From JBEKCP01 sp049509515 (GTDB lineage: Bacteria; Planctomycetota; Planctomycetia; Pirellulales; Thermoguttaceae): a stretch of 64,000 nt of DNA. The first letter of the stretch is position 1, and every line of letters begins with the position of its first letter. The stretch spans positions 3,349-67,348 of the forward strand of contig JBEKZV010000026.1 of assembly GCA_049509515.1 (NCBI GenBank). The letters are read 5' to 3'. This document shows, piece after piece, positions 6,482 through 15,723 of the stretch. The position numbers and the translations under genes are program-made. Under the pieces are notes generated by a model. It was given only the letters and a program-made list of their open reading frames with translations, was not told where the DNA came from and made no database searches.

Positions 6482-8488
6482 ATGTCGAAAGAAGCTACCC
6501 GGGTTCTCGGAAGGGCTTTCCTGACGTTGGTTCTGGGGTTGGCCCTGGGCGCAAAGGCGCTGGGCGGGGCGCCACTCTCGCAACCCCTGCCCGAGAGTGA
6601 TGGCCCGGCAATCAAGCTCTTGTCGTGGACGGTCGAGACCCCGGTACCGGCGCCGCCGCAGCCGGCTGGTGCCGGGATAACAGCGGCCGTGTCAACGGCG
6701 GGGAAGTTGACCGACCAGGGGCAGCCGGCCACGATCCGCATCGGCGAGTCCCCAAAGCCGATCTCTCCCCCGAGCGAAGCCAAGAACCTCGACCCGGCCG
6801 TGATCGAGGTCACCAGTTTCAACGGGGTGACCCCGGGCACGAGCACGCCGGCGGACGTCGAGAAGGCTTGGGGGCATTACAAGCAGGTTCGCAAACAGGG
6901 CAACCAGACGGTCGAGCTCTATGCCGTCAAGCCGTTCTCGCACGTCGAGGTCAGGTACCGGGCGGACAAGGTGGCGGCGATCGTCATTCGCCTGGACCAC
7001 CCCGCGGCGGCAAACAGCCTGGCCGGGCAGTTGGACCTGGCCAAGGTCCAGCCGGTGCTGGTGTCCAACGAGCTGGGCGAGATTCTCGGGCAGGCGTACC
7101 CGGAGCGGGGTGTGTTGTTCTCGTTCCAGGCGGTGGCGGGGGCCTCGGGCCAGGCGCCCGGCACGACGGTGGCGAGCATCGTCCTGGAGCCGATCACGGC
7201 CGATCCGTTCGTGTTGCGGGCCGAAACGAACCTCGACACGCGGCCCGAGTTCAGCCTGCACGACGTGGACGAGGCCCTCAAGCTCCAGCCGAAGAACGCG
7301 CGGGCGAACTGGCTGCGGAGCCGAGCCCTGACGCTGTTGGGGGACTACGACGAGGCGTTGGAGGCGGCGGCCGCGGCGGTGCGGCTCGAACCGGGCGATT
7401 GCCGGTACCTGCTGACGCACGCCCGGGCCTTGGCCCAGGCCGGCCGCATGCGCGACGGCATTGCCGAGGCGGACAAGGCGCTCCGCGCCAGCCAATCGCG
7501 ACCGCACGTCCGCGCCCGCGCCCTGTGCCTGCTGGGGGACCTGAATGCCTCCGGCAATCCGCCCGACTTCAAGCGGGCCAGCGAGTTCCACACGCAGGCC
7601 ATCGAGGCCGCCGAGCCCCTGATCACCAGTCGCCATCCGGCCGTGCGCATCGCGGCCAAGGAGGCGCTGTTGGATGCGCGGCTCGGCATGGCCCATGACC
7701 TCGCCTGGGCCGAGCACCAGGAGAAGGCCACGGATGACGTGTTGGGCAAGGCCGCGGCCCTGGCCGACGACCTGGTGACCCGCGAGGGGAGCAGCCCACA
7801 GTGCCGGTTCCACGTGGCTGCCCGGGCCTTGGCAGCCCACGTCGGGCTGCGGGGCAAGCTCGATCCGACGGTCTGGGTGACGCTGGCCATCCGCGCCGGC
7901 GACGCCCTGATCGACGGCAGCCCCGACCGGAAGCGGAAATCGCAGGTCCAGTGGGAGCTGGCGATGGCCCTCTACGACGGCCTGCAGGTGTACCAGATGC
8001 GCTCCGATCAGGCGGCCGCGCTCCGCTTCGGCGAGCTGGCCATTTCCTACCTTGAGAAGAGCGGCCGGCAGAACCGGTCGGCCGCCGCCAGCTACATTTC
8101 CGGCCGGCTGTATTTCCGCGTCGGCGCGATCTACGCCATCCGCGACGGCAACCATACCGCGGCCGTCGTCTGGTTCGAGCGAGCCGTGCCGCTGCTGGGC
8201 CAATCGCCGCCGGCGGACATCCTCGGCAGCCTGGGTGGACTCGGCGAGACGTTCGTCAGCATGGGCGTCTCCTACTGGGAAACGGGCAACCGCGACAAGG
8301 GCCTCGCCCTGACCCAACACGGCGCCGACCTGATGGAGGCGGCCGTCAAACAGGGCACGCTCGCCAAGTCGGCCCTGGCGGTCCCCTACAGCAACCTCGC
8401 GGCCATGCAGCGGCACCTCGGCGATAAAGACAAAGCCGCCCGCTTGGAAGAAATGGCCAACAAGGCCCGAGAGACCCGGCTCCGCTGA
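6482..8488 (+). CDS. Secreted TPR-repeat protein of unknown function
   Basis: The ATG has a strong AAGGAGG ribosome-binding site. The 668-residue product starts with a signal peptide (RAFLTLVLGLALGAKALG), then a region with LDPAVIEVTSFNGVTPG (about residues 100-115) followed by a beta-rich domain. TPR helices follow from about residue 235 (ALKLQPKNARANWLRSRALT) to the C-terminus (AVPYSNLAAMQRHLGDKDKA). TPRs are protein-interaction scaffolds; nothing in the sequence names a partner. Export to the periplasm is inferred from the signal peptide. The 177 bp upstream hold no other gene. Confidence 0.8.
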   Translation: MSKEATRVLGRAFLTLVLGLALGAKALGGAPLSQPLPESDGPAIKLLSWTVETPVPAPPQPAGAGITAAVSTAGKLTDQGQPATIRIGESPKPISPPSEAKNLDPAVIEVTSFNGVTPGTSTPADVEKAWGHYKQVRKQGNQTVELYAVKPFSHVEVRYRADKVAAIVIRLDHPAAANSLAGQLDLAKVQPVLVSNELGEILGQAYPERGVLFSFQAVAGASGQAPGTTVASIVLEPITADPFVLRAETNLDTRPEFSLHDVDEALKLQPKNARANWLRSRALTLLGDYDEALEAAAAAVRLEPGDCRYLLTHARALAQAGRMRDGIAEADKALRASQSRPHVRARALCLLGDLNASGNPPDFKRASEFHTQAIEAAEPLITSRHPAVRIAAKEALLDARLGMAHDLAWAEHQEKATDDVLGKAAALADDLVTREGSSPQCRFHVAARALAAHVGLRGKLDPTVWVTLAIRAGDALIDGSPDRKRKSQVQWELAMALYDGLQVYQMRSDQAAALRFGELAISYLEKSGRQNRSAAASYISGRLYFRVGAIYAIRDGNHTAAVVWFERAVPLLGQSPPADILGSLGGLGETFVSMGVSYWETGNRDKGLALTQHGADLMEAAVKQGTLAKSALAVPYSNLAAMQRHLGDKDKAARLEEMANKARETRLR

Positions 8489-8510
8489 GCCGGCTCATTC
8501 ATCCCGCGAC

Positions 8511-8565
8511 GTAGCACGGGCTTCCAGCCCGTCTCCGGGGAACACAGGCAAGATGCCTGCGCTAC
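8511..8565. repeat. Double-hairpin interspersed repeat
   Basis: Outer ends gtagc and gctac enclose two hairpins, acgggcttccagcccgt and aggcaagatgcct. It lies between a convergent pair (TPR gene and the 78-residue minus-strand gene). It looks like one of the palindromic repeat families scattered through planctomycete genomes. Confidence 0.6.
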
Positions 8566-8608
8566 AGACCCGGCCGTCGTCCCGGCGCCCGCTGCCGGCC
8601 GGTTGCCG

Positions 8609-8845
8609 TTAGCGGTGGTAGCCCAGCGATTTGACGACCGCCAGCATCTCCTCGGTGGTGATGAAGCGGCGGCGGTGGCGGAGCTTGTAACCGTCGATGG
8701 CCCGCGCCAGCTCCTGGGCCTCCGGCGACAGGCCCTCGTGCGAATTGGTGAACTGGCGCCGCTCATGCGTCGGAGTACGGCCGGCCACGTCGTACGAACG
8801 CCGATCGACGAACAAGTCCACGGGGGTTTCCAGTCCTTGCGACAT
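8609..8845 (-). CDS. Small conserved-looking hypothetical protein, 78 aa
   Basis: The ATG is preceded by AGAAGGAACC at a good distance, which sets this start over longer frames. The product is hydrophilic and mostly helical, with GLSPEAQELARAIDGYKL in the middle and the ending FITTEEMLAVVKSLGYHR. I have no function for it; the ending recalls small proteins seen in planctomycetes, from memory only. It has no signal peptide, membrane span or metal motif. It is downstream of the TPR lipoprotein gene on the same strand with a 143-bp gap. Confidence 0.65.
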   Translation of the reverse strand: MSQGLETPVDLFVDRRSYDVAGRTPTHERRQFTNSHEGLSPEAQELARAIDGYKLRHRRRFITTEEMLAVVKSLGYHR

Positions 8846-8988
8846 CGTTTGGTTCCTTCTTTCGATTGGGAGCAGCAGACTGTCTATTGTTAGCCTAGCT
8901 TGCGTCAGCGGCGGCGCGGTGCGACATGTCGCGCGCCATGAACAACCGGTTCTAACGATTACAACGGATGGGATGATCGCATCTGCGG

Positions 8989-9894
8989 TCATCGACGCGG
9001 TTCGGCGGCCGTCCGCTGGGCAATTTCGATTCGCGTGAGCAACTCCCGGCTGGGCTGGTGCCGCGGGTCCAGGGCCAGGGCCTGTCCCGACGACTGGGCG
9101 GCCTCGCCCGGCCGCCCGGAGAGCCATTGCGCCTCGGCCAACCGGTAGAGGATCTCCGCCGTGGGCCGATCGCGGGTGGCAGCCGCGGCCAGGCTTGCCA
9201 CGGCGTCGTCATAGCGATTCAAGGCCGTGTAGGCGGTCCCCATCAAGTACAGCACCTGCTGCGACTCCTCGCCGGGGGCGTAGGTCTCCGCCGCGCTGGA
9301 CAGGGTTTCCAGCGCCCGTTGCGGCTGGTGCATCTGTTGATACAGGCCGGCCACTTCCAGGAGGATCTGCCGGTCGCCTGGGGCGTAGCCCAGCGCGCGG
9401 TGCTGATCGGCAAGGGCCTGGCGGAGGTCGCCGCCGGCCCGCATCACCCGCCCCCGAACCGCCCAGGCGCCAGCCAGCCGGGGGTTCAAGCCGACGGCAA
9501 GTTCCGCATTCTGCCGGGCCGGATCGACCCTGCCCATCGCCAGGTACATCTCCGCCAGCCGGACCCGCAACGACGGTTCGTCCGGGGTCAGGCGGCACGC
9601 CTGTTCCAGTTGACCGGCGGCCTCGACCCGCGCGTCTCTCAGCCACAGGGCCTCCGCATAGTAGCGCCGGGCGTCGGGGTCCGTGGGACAGGTCTTGACC
9701 GCCTTGGCCAAGAGGGTTTCGGCCTCTTGTTGCTGACCCCGGTCCAGGGACGCAGCGGCCTGCTGCGAGAGCTGCCGGGAGGTGGCCAATGCGGCGGGTA
9801 CGGGACCGCGGAAATTGGGCAGATGGCAGCCCCCAGCCACCCAGCCCAACCCTGTCAGCGAAAGGGTCAGAAAACACCGCATCTTACGGCACAT
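8989..9894 (-). CDS. TPR-repeat lipoprotein
   Basis: The product starts with MCRKMRCFLTLSLTGLGWVAGGC, a signal peptide ending in a lipobox (AGGC), so it should be lipid-anchored. The rest is a run of TPR units, for example AETLLAKAVKTCPTDPDARR, AAGQLEQACRLTPDEPSLR, ARQNAELAVGLNPRLAG and AVASLAAAATRDRPTAEI. It is a likely envelope scaffold with unknown partner. Two in-frame ATGs four codons apart could serve as start; neither has a strong ribosome-binding site. It is divergent from the winged-helix gene with a 168-bp shared upstream region. Confidence 0.85.
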   Translation of the reverse strand: MCRKMRCFLTLSLTGLGWVAGGCHLPNFRGPVPAALATSRQLSQQAAASLDRGQQQEAETLLAKAVKTCPTDPDARRYYAEALWLRDARVEAAGQLEQACRLTPDEPSLRVRLAEMYLAMGRVDPARQNAELAVGLNPRLAGAWAVRGRVMRAGGDLRQALADQHRALGYAPGDRQILLEVAGLYQQMHQPQRALETLSSAAETYAPGEESQQVLYLMGTAYTALNRYDDAVASLAAAATRDRPTAEILYRLAEAQWLSGRPGEAAQSSGQALALDPRHQPSRELLTRIEIAQRTAAEPRR

Positions 9895-10062
9895 CGCGCG
9901 GGAGATTACCAAAACCGGGCCCCCGCCACCATCCCATTTTGTCGGCATCCTCCTCCCCGCGAGCGGTATAGCGGCGCCCCCGCCCCTTGAGCCTCCCCTG
10001 TAACACCCGCTATAATCTGTGAGAATCCCAACCGGCAACCTGCTTTAGTTGGAGACGACACG

Positions 10063-10284
10063 ATGGCACAGACAGTTTCGAGCTCCATTGTCGACGAAAT
10101 CGGCGACACGGCCGGAGCGGTTTGGCGGGCCCTGTCCGACAACGGTCCTTTGACCGTAGCCAAGCTCCTCAAGAAGGTCGAGCAGCCCCGCGACACCGTG
10201 ATGCAGGCCGTGGGCTGGCTCGCCCGCGAAGGCAAGATCACGATCATCGAGGAGCGGCGCAACCGCGTGGTGGCCCTGCGGTAA
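10063..10284 (+). CDS. Small winged-helix protein (DUF2582-like)
   Basis: The 73-residue protein is a single winged helix-turn-helix: helix SSIVDEIGDTAGAVWRALSD, then GPLTVAKLLKKVEQPRDTVM, recognition helix QAVGWLAREGKI, and a beta wing IIEERRNRVVAL. This matches the small bacterial family of stand-alone winged-helix proteins (DUF2582), for which no role is certain. DNA binding is likely but unproven. The start ATG follows GGAG at a normal distance. It is transcribed away from the TPR lipoprotein gene. Confidence 0.8.
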   Translation: MAQTVSSSIVDEIGDTAGAVWRALSDNGPLTVAKLLKKVEQPRDTVMQAVGWLAREGKITIIEERRNRVVALR

Positions 10285-10704
10285 CCCGCACGATTCAAGA
10301 GAGCGAACACTAACCCGAAGCGCAAGCGAAAGGGCGGCAAGGAATGGCGCTGGCTGGGGCGTCGGATTGGTGTCCCACAGGCCGCGGCGCGGATGCCGGG
10401 CGGGCATCCGCCGGGGCCTTTCGCGGGTGGCAAACTCTCTCTAACCGTTACAAACCGCCCGCTAGGCGGCAAAAAGCAGCCGCGGAACCGCTTCTCGCCC
10501 GCGAAAGGGACGTGCGGCGTCTTGTCAAGCCGAGCCACACGCCGTAGGCTACAGGGGATCCGGGTTTTCTCGCACGCACTGAACCAATCCGTAGCGCTGA
10601 TCGTACACGATGGTATTGGGCCGCGGCGGCCTTCCCAAGGGAAGAAGGGGGCAACCCCTGTTTGCGCGCCCATCAACGTTAGCCTTAGCAAGGGGAATTT
10701 CTTC
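10285..10704. other. 420-bp intergenic region with short repeat fragments
   Basis: No convincing gene was found on either strand. It contains ctaacccgaagcgcaagcga (10310-10329), which resembles a short interspersed planctomycete repeat, and a small hairpin of the ccgccc / ggcgg type near 10460. The ribosome-binding site AAGGGGAATT of the next gene is at its end. Confidence 0.4.
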
Positions 10705-12171
10705 ATGGCACGCTTATGTCGCTCGCTGCTGGTCGCGCTGGCCGTAGTCGCCCTCTCGGCGGCGCTGGCGCACTCCCGTCCGTTGTTCGGTCAAGTCGTG
10801 GCGCCGGAGACCCCCCCGGCCCCACCCAAGGGGACCGCTCCGGAGAAGATCCAGGAGGCGGAAGACGCCGCCAAAGAGTTCAAGAACCGGAACTGGGACC
10901 GTGCGGTGAAGTTGTTGGAGGCGGCGGTCGCGAAGAACAAGGACTTGCCGCCGGCCCACGTGATCATGTTCCAATGGTTCCTGCAATCGAACCAGACCCC
11001 CATGGCCAAGATGGCGCTGGAGCGGGCGGTCATGACTGAGCCGAAGGACCCCGAGGCCTTCGTGATCCTGGGAAACGTCGCCTTGCAGGAGCGGCGGGTC
11101 ACCGACGCGGAGCTGCTGTTCCTCAAGGCGCAGCAATTGCTCGGGCCGTTCGAGAAGAGCCTGAAGCGAAAGGACATCTTGGAGCCGCAGACGATCAGCG
11201 GCCTGGCCAGCGTGGATCTGGCCCGCGAAAAGTGGAAGGACGCCCAGACGCAGCTCGAGGCGCTCTTGAAGCTCACCCCCAAGGACGCAATGGCCATGCA
11301 GCGGCTGGCCGCGGCCTTTTTCCAGCAGAAGAACGCCACCGACGCGCTGAAGTGGCTGAAGGAGTCGAAAAAGGCCGACGAGCGGAACATGCTCACGCCC
11401 GAGGCCGCCCTGGCCAAGTTCTACGAACAGTACGGCGACCACGGTAATGCGGTCATCTGGATGCAGAAGGCCCTGGAGAAGGCGCCCGAGGACCTGAACA
11501 CGCGGTTGGTCGCGGCGCAGTGGGCCCTGGAGACCGGGCAGTTGGACGAGGCCGAGAAGCACGCCGCCAAGGGCCTGCAATTAGCCGACCAGTTGCGAAA
11601 GACCACCGTCGACGTGGGCTCCCCCCAGGTCGAGGGGCGGATGCTGACCGCCAAGCTCCTCCGCGGACTGGTGGCCCTGTACAGGAAGGACTACAAGAAT
11701 GCGGAGAGGTACTTCGAGGACGCCCATTTGCAGTCGCCGGGCAACTTCGCCTCCAGCAACAACCTGGCCTTGGCCCTCTGCGAGCAGAAGGACGAAGGCA
11801 CCGGGAAGCCCGACCGGGCCAAGCTCACCCGCGCGTTGGAATACGCCAACGCCAACTACAAGGCCAATCCCCGCAACGCCGAGACCGCCTCGACGCTCGG
11901 CTGGGTGCTCTACCGGGCCGGGGACCTGGACCGGGCCGAAGAGGCGCTGCGGCTGGCCGCCTCGTCGGGCAATCTGAGCCCCGACACCGCCTACTATCTC
12001 GCCCAAGTCAGCTATGACCGCGGCAGCAAGGAACTCGCCAAGAACCTCCTGGAAGCCGCCCTGAAGACCCACTCCTTCTCGATGCACCAGGAAGCCCAAA
12101 CCTTGGCGGACAAGATCAAGGCCGAGCCGCCCCCCAAGGACAAAGAGAAGTCCAAAGACGCCGCCAAGTAG
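10705..12171 (+). CDS. Secreted TPR-repeat protein
   Basis: AAGGGGA precedes the ATG, and the product begins with a signal peptide (RSLLVALAVVALSAALAHS). The mature 488-residue protein is rich in charged helices with recurring TPR patterns, such as AVKLLEAAVAKNKDLPPAH, ERAVMTEPKDPEAFVILGN, AQTQLEALLKLTPKDAMA and LDRAEEALRLAASSGNLSP. The C-terminal tail is Lys/Glu-rich (PPPKDKEKSKDAAK). It resembles the other TPR proteins nearby but shares no obvious operon with them. The function cannot be read; scaffold or assembly factor in the periplasm is inferred. Confidence 0.85.
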   Translation: MARLCRSLLVALAVVALSAALAHSRPLFGQVVAPETPPAPPKGTAPEKIQEAEDAAKEFKNRNWDRAVKLLEAAVAKNKDLPPAHVIMFQWFLQSNQTPMAKMALERAVMTEPKDPEAFVILGNVALQERRVTDAELLFLKAQQLLGPFEKSLKRKDILEPQTISGLASVDLAREKWKDAQTQLEALLKLTPKDAMAMQRLAAAFFQQKNATDALKWLKESKKADERNMLTPEAALAKFYEQYGDHGNAVIWMQKALEKAPEDLNTRLVAAQWALETGQLDEAEKHAAKGLQLADQLRKTTVDVGSPQVEGRMLTAKLLRGLVALYRKDYKNAERYFEDAHLQSPGNFASSNNLALALCEQKDEGTGKPDRAKLTRALEYANANYKANPRNAETASTLGWVLYRAGDLDRAEEALRLAASSGNLSPDTAYYLAQVSYDRGSKELAKNLLEAALKTHSFSMHQEAQTLADKIKAEPPPKDKEKSKDAAK

Positions 12172-12296
12172 TCCTGGGGCGGGCAGTGCAGGCAGGTGCC
12201 GTGCTCAGGCTTGCGCGAGTTGGCCCACGCCGTTGGTGCGACGTGAGCCCGGTAGCGGATCGGGGCGCGCAGAAGCAGCCTGGTTGTCAGGCGCGC

Positions 12297-12342
12297 AAAA
12301 AAAGATCATGGTAAGCCGATCCGTGGTCATACCATGATCTTT
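12297..12342 (-). terminator. Rho-independent terminator for the Cys-rich protein gene
   Basis: The inverted repeat aaagatcatggta / taccatgatcttt (13-bp arms, 16-bp loop) is followed on the minus strand by a run of eight T. It lies about 110 bp past the stop of the minus-strand Cys-rich gene. Confidence 0.7.
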
Positions 12343-12449
12343 ATCCTGAAACGGGACACCGCGTGCCCCGCCCTCCCGGTAGGTCTATAGGAAGAGAATC
12401 GGCAGGAGCGGGCCGACTTCTGAAGCCGGACTTGCCGGTTTTTCCGCTC

Positions 12450-12779
12450 TCAGTACTGGGCGGGTTGCCCTGCCGCGGAGCAGGGGAGGCACGCCGGCGG
12501 CGCCGTGCCCGCGCGACATGCCCCGGCATGGGACCACCGCGCCAGCCGCCGGGCCTTCTCTTGACAGTAGCCGTCCCACACGTGGTCGCAACAGCCCGCC
12601 GGGTGGTCGCAGCAGCCCGGCCCCAGGGTGTAGCCGGGCGGACCGCCACAGGGCGGCGCACACAACGCCCCGAGCCGGCAGGGACACCCCGGCATCCCCG
12701 CGCCAGGCTCCCAGGCGACGGCCTGGCCGACCAAGATCCACATGCCCCCCAGAACGGCCATCCATGACGCGCGTCGCAT
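12450..12779 (-). CDS. Small secreted cysteine-rich protein, function unknown
   Basis: A near-ideal AAGGAG lies 8 bp before the ATG. The 109-residue product has an N-terminal signal peptide (ASWMAVLGGMWILVGQAVAW). The mature part has about a dozen cysteines, with repeated PCGG/GPGCCDHPAGCCDHVWDG blocks, so it is likely disulfide-bonded or metal-binding outside the cytoplasm. I do not recognise a family. Its own terminator and a 406-bp upstream region suggest a single-gene unit. The ribosome-binding site, signal peptide and terminator together make it a real gene despite its size. Confidence 0.75.
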   Translation of the reverse strand: MRRASWMAVLGGMWILVGQAVAWEPGAGMPGCPCRLGALCAPPCGGPPGYTLGPGCCDHPAGCCDHVWDGYCQEKARRLARWSHAGACRAGTAPPACLPCSAAGQPAQY

Positions 12780-13185
12780 CGGCAGACTCCTTCCGAAAAC
12801 CCGACACATGTCGGCCGGTGGCCTGCGAGAGGTCGTTGCTCTCGGCGATCTCACGGGTTGACACCGTGGCGGCCGTAGGGTTGCGGGCCGACCTGTGTCG
12901 GGTGGCACGGGACCCGGGACCGCACCGATCTTGCCCGGGGCCGTTGGGCATCGCGGGCCGCTGCGGTCAAGGGTCCTATGGCTTTGTTCGGCAGCGGCCG
13001 GAAACAAGTTCCTGCCTTTCTGGCCAGCGGGCGGCGAAATGGCCGCCGCGGGCGACAGCGGCGCGTGCTTTGCGCCGTCTAGCACTTTGTCCGCCCGCGC
13101 CGCCCAGGTTGACCTTAAGAGCGGCATCGCTTGCGAGCGGGCCTGCGGCAGGTGACGTTGGCAACGGTTCTGACGGCGCTGTCGG
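12780..13185. other. 406-bp region without a recognisable gene
   Basis: This is the upstream region of the Cys-rich gene and the downstream region of the MFS gene. The short open frames here show no family, ribosome-binding site or signal peptide. Nothing further could be supported. Confidence 0.4.
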
Positions 13186-14526
13186 TCATCCCTTCTGGAA
13201 GCGGCCCTCGAACTCGGCCATGGTCTCGGGCTGGTGCTCGCGGCGCTCGCGGGCCGCCTGGGCGAGCGAATAGACGCCGGAGCCGAGGACCCCCAGGCCA
13301 CCGACCGTCAGGAGCGTGGCGGGCGACACGCCGCGGGACGCCAGGATCATCCCGGCCGCGGAGGCCAGCAGCCGCAGCAGCCCGTTGAGGAAGGCCATGA
13401 TGCCCAGGTAGCGGCTGGTGTCTTCGCCGGGCGGGGCGAAATGCGTGACGCCGATCTGCCACCACAGGAGCCATTGGCCGCCTTGCACGCTGCCGCGGAG
13501 CACGCGGCCCAACAGCGGCAGGGCCGACACCGCCCGCGGGGCCACCCGCCCCAGCGGCAGCGCAGCCGCCACCAACAAGGCGTCCAGCCCCCAGGCAAAG
13601 CGGACCCATGCCCAGGCCACCCACGGATTGGAGCGGTCGAACCACCGCCCCAGCCACCCGGTCGCCAGGAACGCGACGCCCGCGGGAATGGCATGCACCA
13701 GCGCCGCGGTCCGAAAATAGTCGAACCCCAGCGTCCTGCTGAAGAACGCCACGATCAGCGGGAAATACAGCATCCCGCAAAAGCCGTCCACCGCGCAGCC
13801 CAACAGGTACCGCCGGAAGCGGCCGTCGCGGGCCACCACCCGCGCCGCGGCACGGAGGTTGTCGAGCACCTCCGGCCGCAGGTCGTGCCGCAGCGTCTCG
13901 GGGTCCTCCCGGTCGCGGACCCGGCAGAAGCACAGGAAGCTCGACAGGCTCAGAACCGCTGCCAGCAGGACCTGGGCCAAGGCCATGTCGATCGCCTGCG
14001 AGCCCGCCCGCTGCAACAGATAGGCCGACGAGAGGATCGAGGTTACGAACACCAGCGACGACCACTTGCGGACCTCGCCGGTGGCCGCGCCCCGCTGGGC
14101 CACGGGATAATTGTTCCGCAGGATCGTGGCGATGGCCGCGCGGGCGATGATCTCCAGCATCGCACTGAGGCTGAAGAACGTCAGGAACACCAGCGCGCTC
14201 CACATCGTCAGCGCCATGCCCAGCGAGAACAACCCGCACAGCAATCCCGGGATCAGCACGAAGGGCATCTTGCGCCGCCGGGCCATCCAGCAGCCCAGGT
14301 AGAGCGTCAAGAGCATCCCGGCGCCCGAGTACAACTCGCGCATGGGCAGTTGCCAGTTGGACGCCCCGATCTCCTTGATGGCCACCAGCGGGGCATTGAG
14401 CAAGATCCCCCCGGCGGCCGCGTCGAGCACGGCGTACGCCAAGTGGAAGCGAAAGGTCCGCCGGGCCTCCGGCGGCAACTTGGGTGGGGCCAGCAGGGCG
14501 GCCAGCAGGGCAATGATCCGCTTCAC
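13186..14526 (-). CDS. Major facilitator superfamily transporter
   Basis: The 446-residue protein has about 12 hydrophobic spans in two halves joined by a polar middle loop (CRVRDREDPETLRHDLRPEV), the usual MFS layout. The first loop CWMARRRKMPFVLIPG resembles motif A between spans 2 and 3, and FDRSNPW in the second half is the weaker copy. No substrate-specific motif was seen. I chose the GTG at KRIIALLAALL; an upstream ATG would add residues encoded by the perfect palindrome in front of the gene. It is followed on the minus strand by 406 bp without genes. It acts in the inner membrane. Confidence 0.75.
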   Translation of the reverse strand: MKRIIALLAALLAPPKLPPEARRTFRFHLAYAVLDAAAGGILLNAPLVAIKEIGASNWQLPMRELYSGAGMLLTLYLGCWMARRRKMPFVLIPGLLCGLFSLGMALTMWSALVFLTFFSLSAMLEIIARAAIATILRNNYPVAQRGAATGEVRKWSSLVFVTSILSSAYLLQRAGSQAIDMALAQVLLAAVLSLSSFLCFCRVRDREDPETLRHDLRPEVLDNLRAAARVVARDGRFRRYLLGCAVDGFCGMLYFPLIVAFFSRTLGFDYFRTAALVHAIPAGVAFLATGWLGRWFDRSNPWVAWAWVRFAWGLDALLVAAALPLGRVAPRAVSALPLLGRVLRGSVQGGQWLLWWQIGVTHFAPPGEDTSRYLGIMAFLNGLLRLLASAAGMILASRGVSPATLLTVGGLGVLGSGVYSLAQAARERREHQPETMAEFEGRFQKG

Positions 14527-14557
14527 GTCCTCACCATCGGGCCGGCGGCGGGGGCAG

Positions 14558-14581
14558 TTGGGGTACCCCGGGGTACCCCAA
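14558..14581. repeat. 24-bp perfect palindrome
   Basis: The half site ttggggtacccc is followed directly by its exact inverted copy, with no spacer. It lies between the superoxide dismutase and MFS genes. Confidence 0.85.
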
Positions 14582-14610
14582 CCGCCCACTGCCCACTTTG
14601 ACGCAGGCCC

Positions 14611-15336
14611 TTACGCCTTGCCCGGCTCTGCAAGGCATTTGGCGGCGAAGGGCCAGTTGACTTTGCTCCAGAAGCCCTCGATGAACCGCGGCCGCTCGTT
14701 GCGGTAGTCGATGTAGTAGGCGTGTTCCCAGACGTCGAGCGTCAGGATCGGCTCGCGCTGGTGCCGCAACGGCGTGTCGGCGTTGCCCAGCGGCATGATC
14801 TCCAGCTTGCCCTGCTTGTCGGCGGCCAGCCAGGTCCAGCCGGACCCGAACAGGGCGGCCGCCTTCTCGGAGAATTCCTTCTTGAAGTTGTCCAGGCCGC
14901 CGAAATCGCGCTGGATGGCCGCCAGCAGGGCCCCTTGCGGCGCGCCGCCGCCGTCGGGCGACATGCAGTTCCAGAAGAACGTGTGGTTCCAGGCCTGGGC
15001 GGCGTTGTTGAAGACCCCGCCGCTCGATTGAACCACCACGGTCTGCAAGGGCAGGCTGGCCTCCGCCTTGCCCTCCACCAGGCCGTTGAGCTTCTTGAAA
15101 TATGCCGCGTGGTGCTTCTGGTAGTGGTACATCATCTGTTCCTCTTTGAGGAACGGGGCCAGGGCCCCCAGGGCGTACGGGAGTGGCGGCTGCTGGAAAC
15201 TCACGGGCGAACCTCCTTTCGTCGGGGTGGCTGGGGTAAGGCGCTGTCGCTTGGCTTGGCCGGACTCGGCGGAACTCCCCAGGATCAGTCCCGCACCCGC
15301 GGCCATAGAACCGGACAAGAACTGGCGTCGTCGCAT
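14611..15336 (-). CDS. sodB: Secreted Fe/Mn superoxide dismutase
   Basis: The protein converts superoxide to peroxide and oxygen. All four metal ligands are visible: His71 (YHYQKHH), His118 (NHTFFW), Asp201 and His205 (DVWEHAYYIDY). The motif GSGWTWL is also family-typical. The N-terminus MRRRQFLSGSMAAGAGLILG has a twin-arginine-type signal, so the enzyme is probably exported folded; this adds about 45 residues to the usual 195. FNNAAQAWNH favours iron or a cambialistic enzyme, which is not certain from sequence. The ATG has TAGGAGAT upstream. It lies upstream of the MFS gene on the same strand. Confidence 0.93.
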   Translation of the reverse strand: MRRRQFLSGSMAAGAGLILGSSAESGQAKRQRLTPATPTKGGSPVSFQQPPLPYALGALAPFLKEEQMMYHYQKHHAAYFKKLNGLVEGKAEASLPLQTVVVQSSGGVFNNAAQAWNHTFFWNCMSPDGGGAPQGALLAAIQRDFGGLDNFKKEFSEKAAALFGSGWTWLAADKQGKLEIMPLGNADTPLRHQREPILTLDVWEHAYYIDYRNERPRFIEGFWSKVNWPFAAKCLAEPGKA

Positions 15337-15431
15337 GGCTTCGATCTCCTAAAGAATGATGGAACTTCGGCCCGCATGATCCGGGCATCTTACGGGCCGA
15401 CGATTTAAAGACAAGGGCGGGGGGAAAGGCG

Positions 15432-15470
15432 CGTGCCTTCCGCACTGCTGGACAAGCCAGCAGTGGCACC
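15432..15470. repeat. CACTGCTGG / CCAGCAGTG interspersed hairpin
   Basis: cactgctgg and ccagcagtg form a perfect hairpin with a 5-base loop, enclosed by gtgcc / ggcac. The lactate permease repeat has a related AGCAGTG core. It lies in the 387-bp gap between sodB and the large plus-strand operon. Confidence 0.7.
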
Positions 15471-15661
15471 CGCGCCGGCACCCCACGTGCCGAGAGCCGA
15501 TAAGTTACTTATTCACAAGCACTTGTGGGTTGCAATCCACCCAGCGGCGCCGGGTCGCAGGCTGCGAGAAGCGTGCGGAAAATCAATTAGGAATGCTTAT
15601 GCCGCTAGCGACAAGAAACCGCTTTTTTTATGTTGCGACTCCGGGTAAAATGAAGGTTTCG

Positions 15662-15694
15662 CCCCATTGGCGGACCGCTTCTCCGCCGGTGGGG
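15662..15694 (+). promoter_or_regulatory. Possible leader hairpin before the Hdr/MetF operon
   Basis: ccccattggcgga can pair with tccgccggtgggg (11 of 13 positions), leaving a 7-base loop. It ends 29 bp before the first start codon of the twelve-gene operon. It could be a regulatory or attenuating structure, but no riboswitch class was recognised. Confidence 0.3.
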
Positions 15695-15723
15695 TCGCAA
15701 GCGAGAAATGCGAGCCAAGCGTC

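Noticed and set aside
12895..13155. 86-codon plus-strand frame upstream of the Cys-rich gene
   Set aside because: No family, no ribosome-binding site and composition like the antisense frames.
15337..15723. Possible riboswitch (THF or SAM) before the metF operon
   Set aside because: Only one simple hairpin was found; none of the conserved core elements could be recognised.
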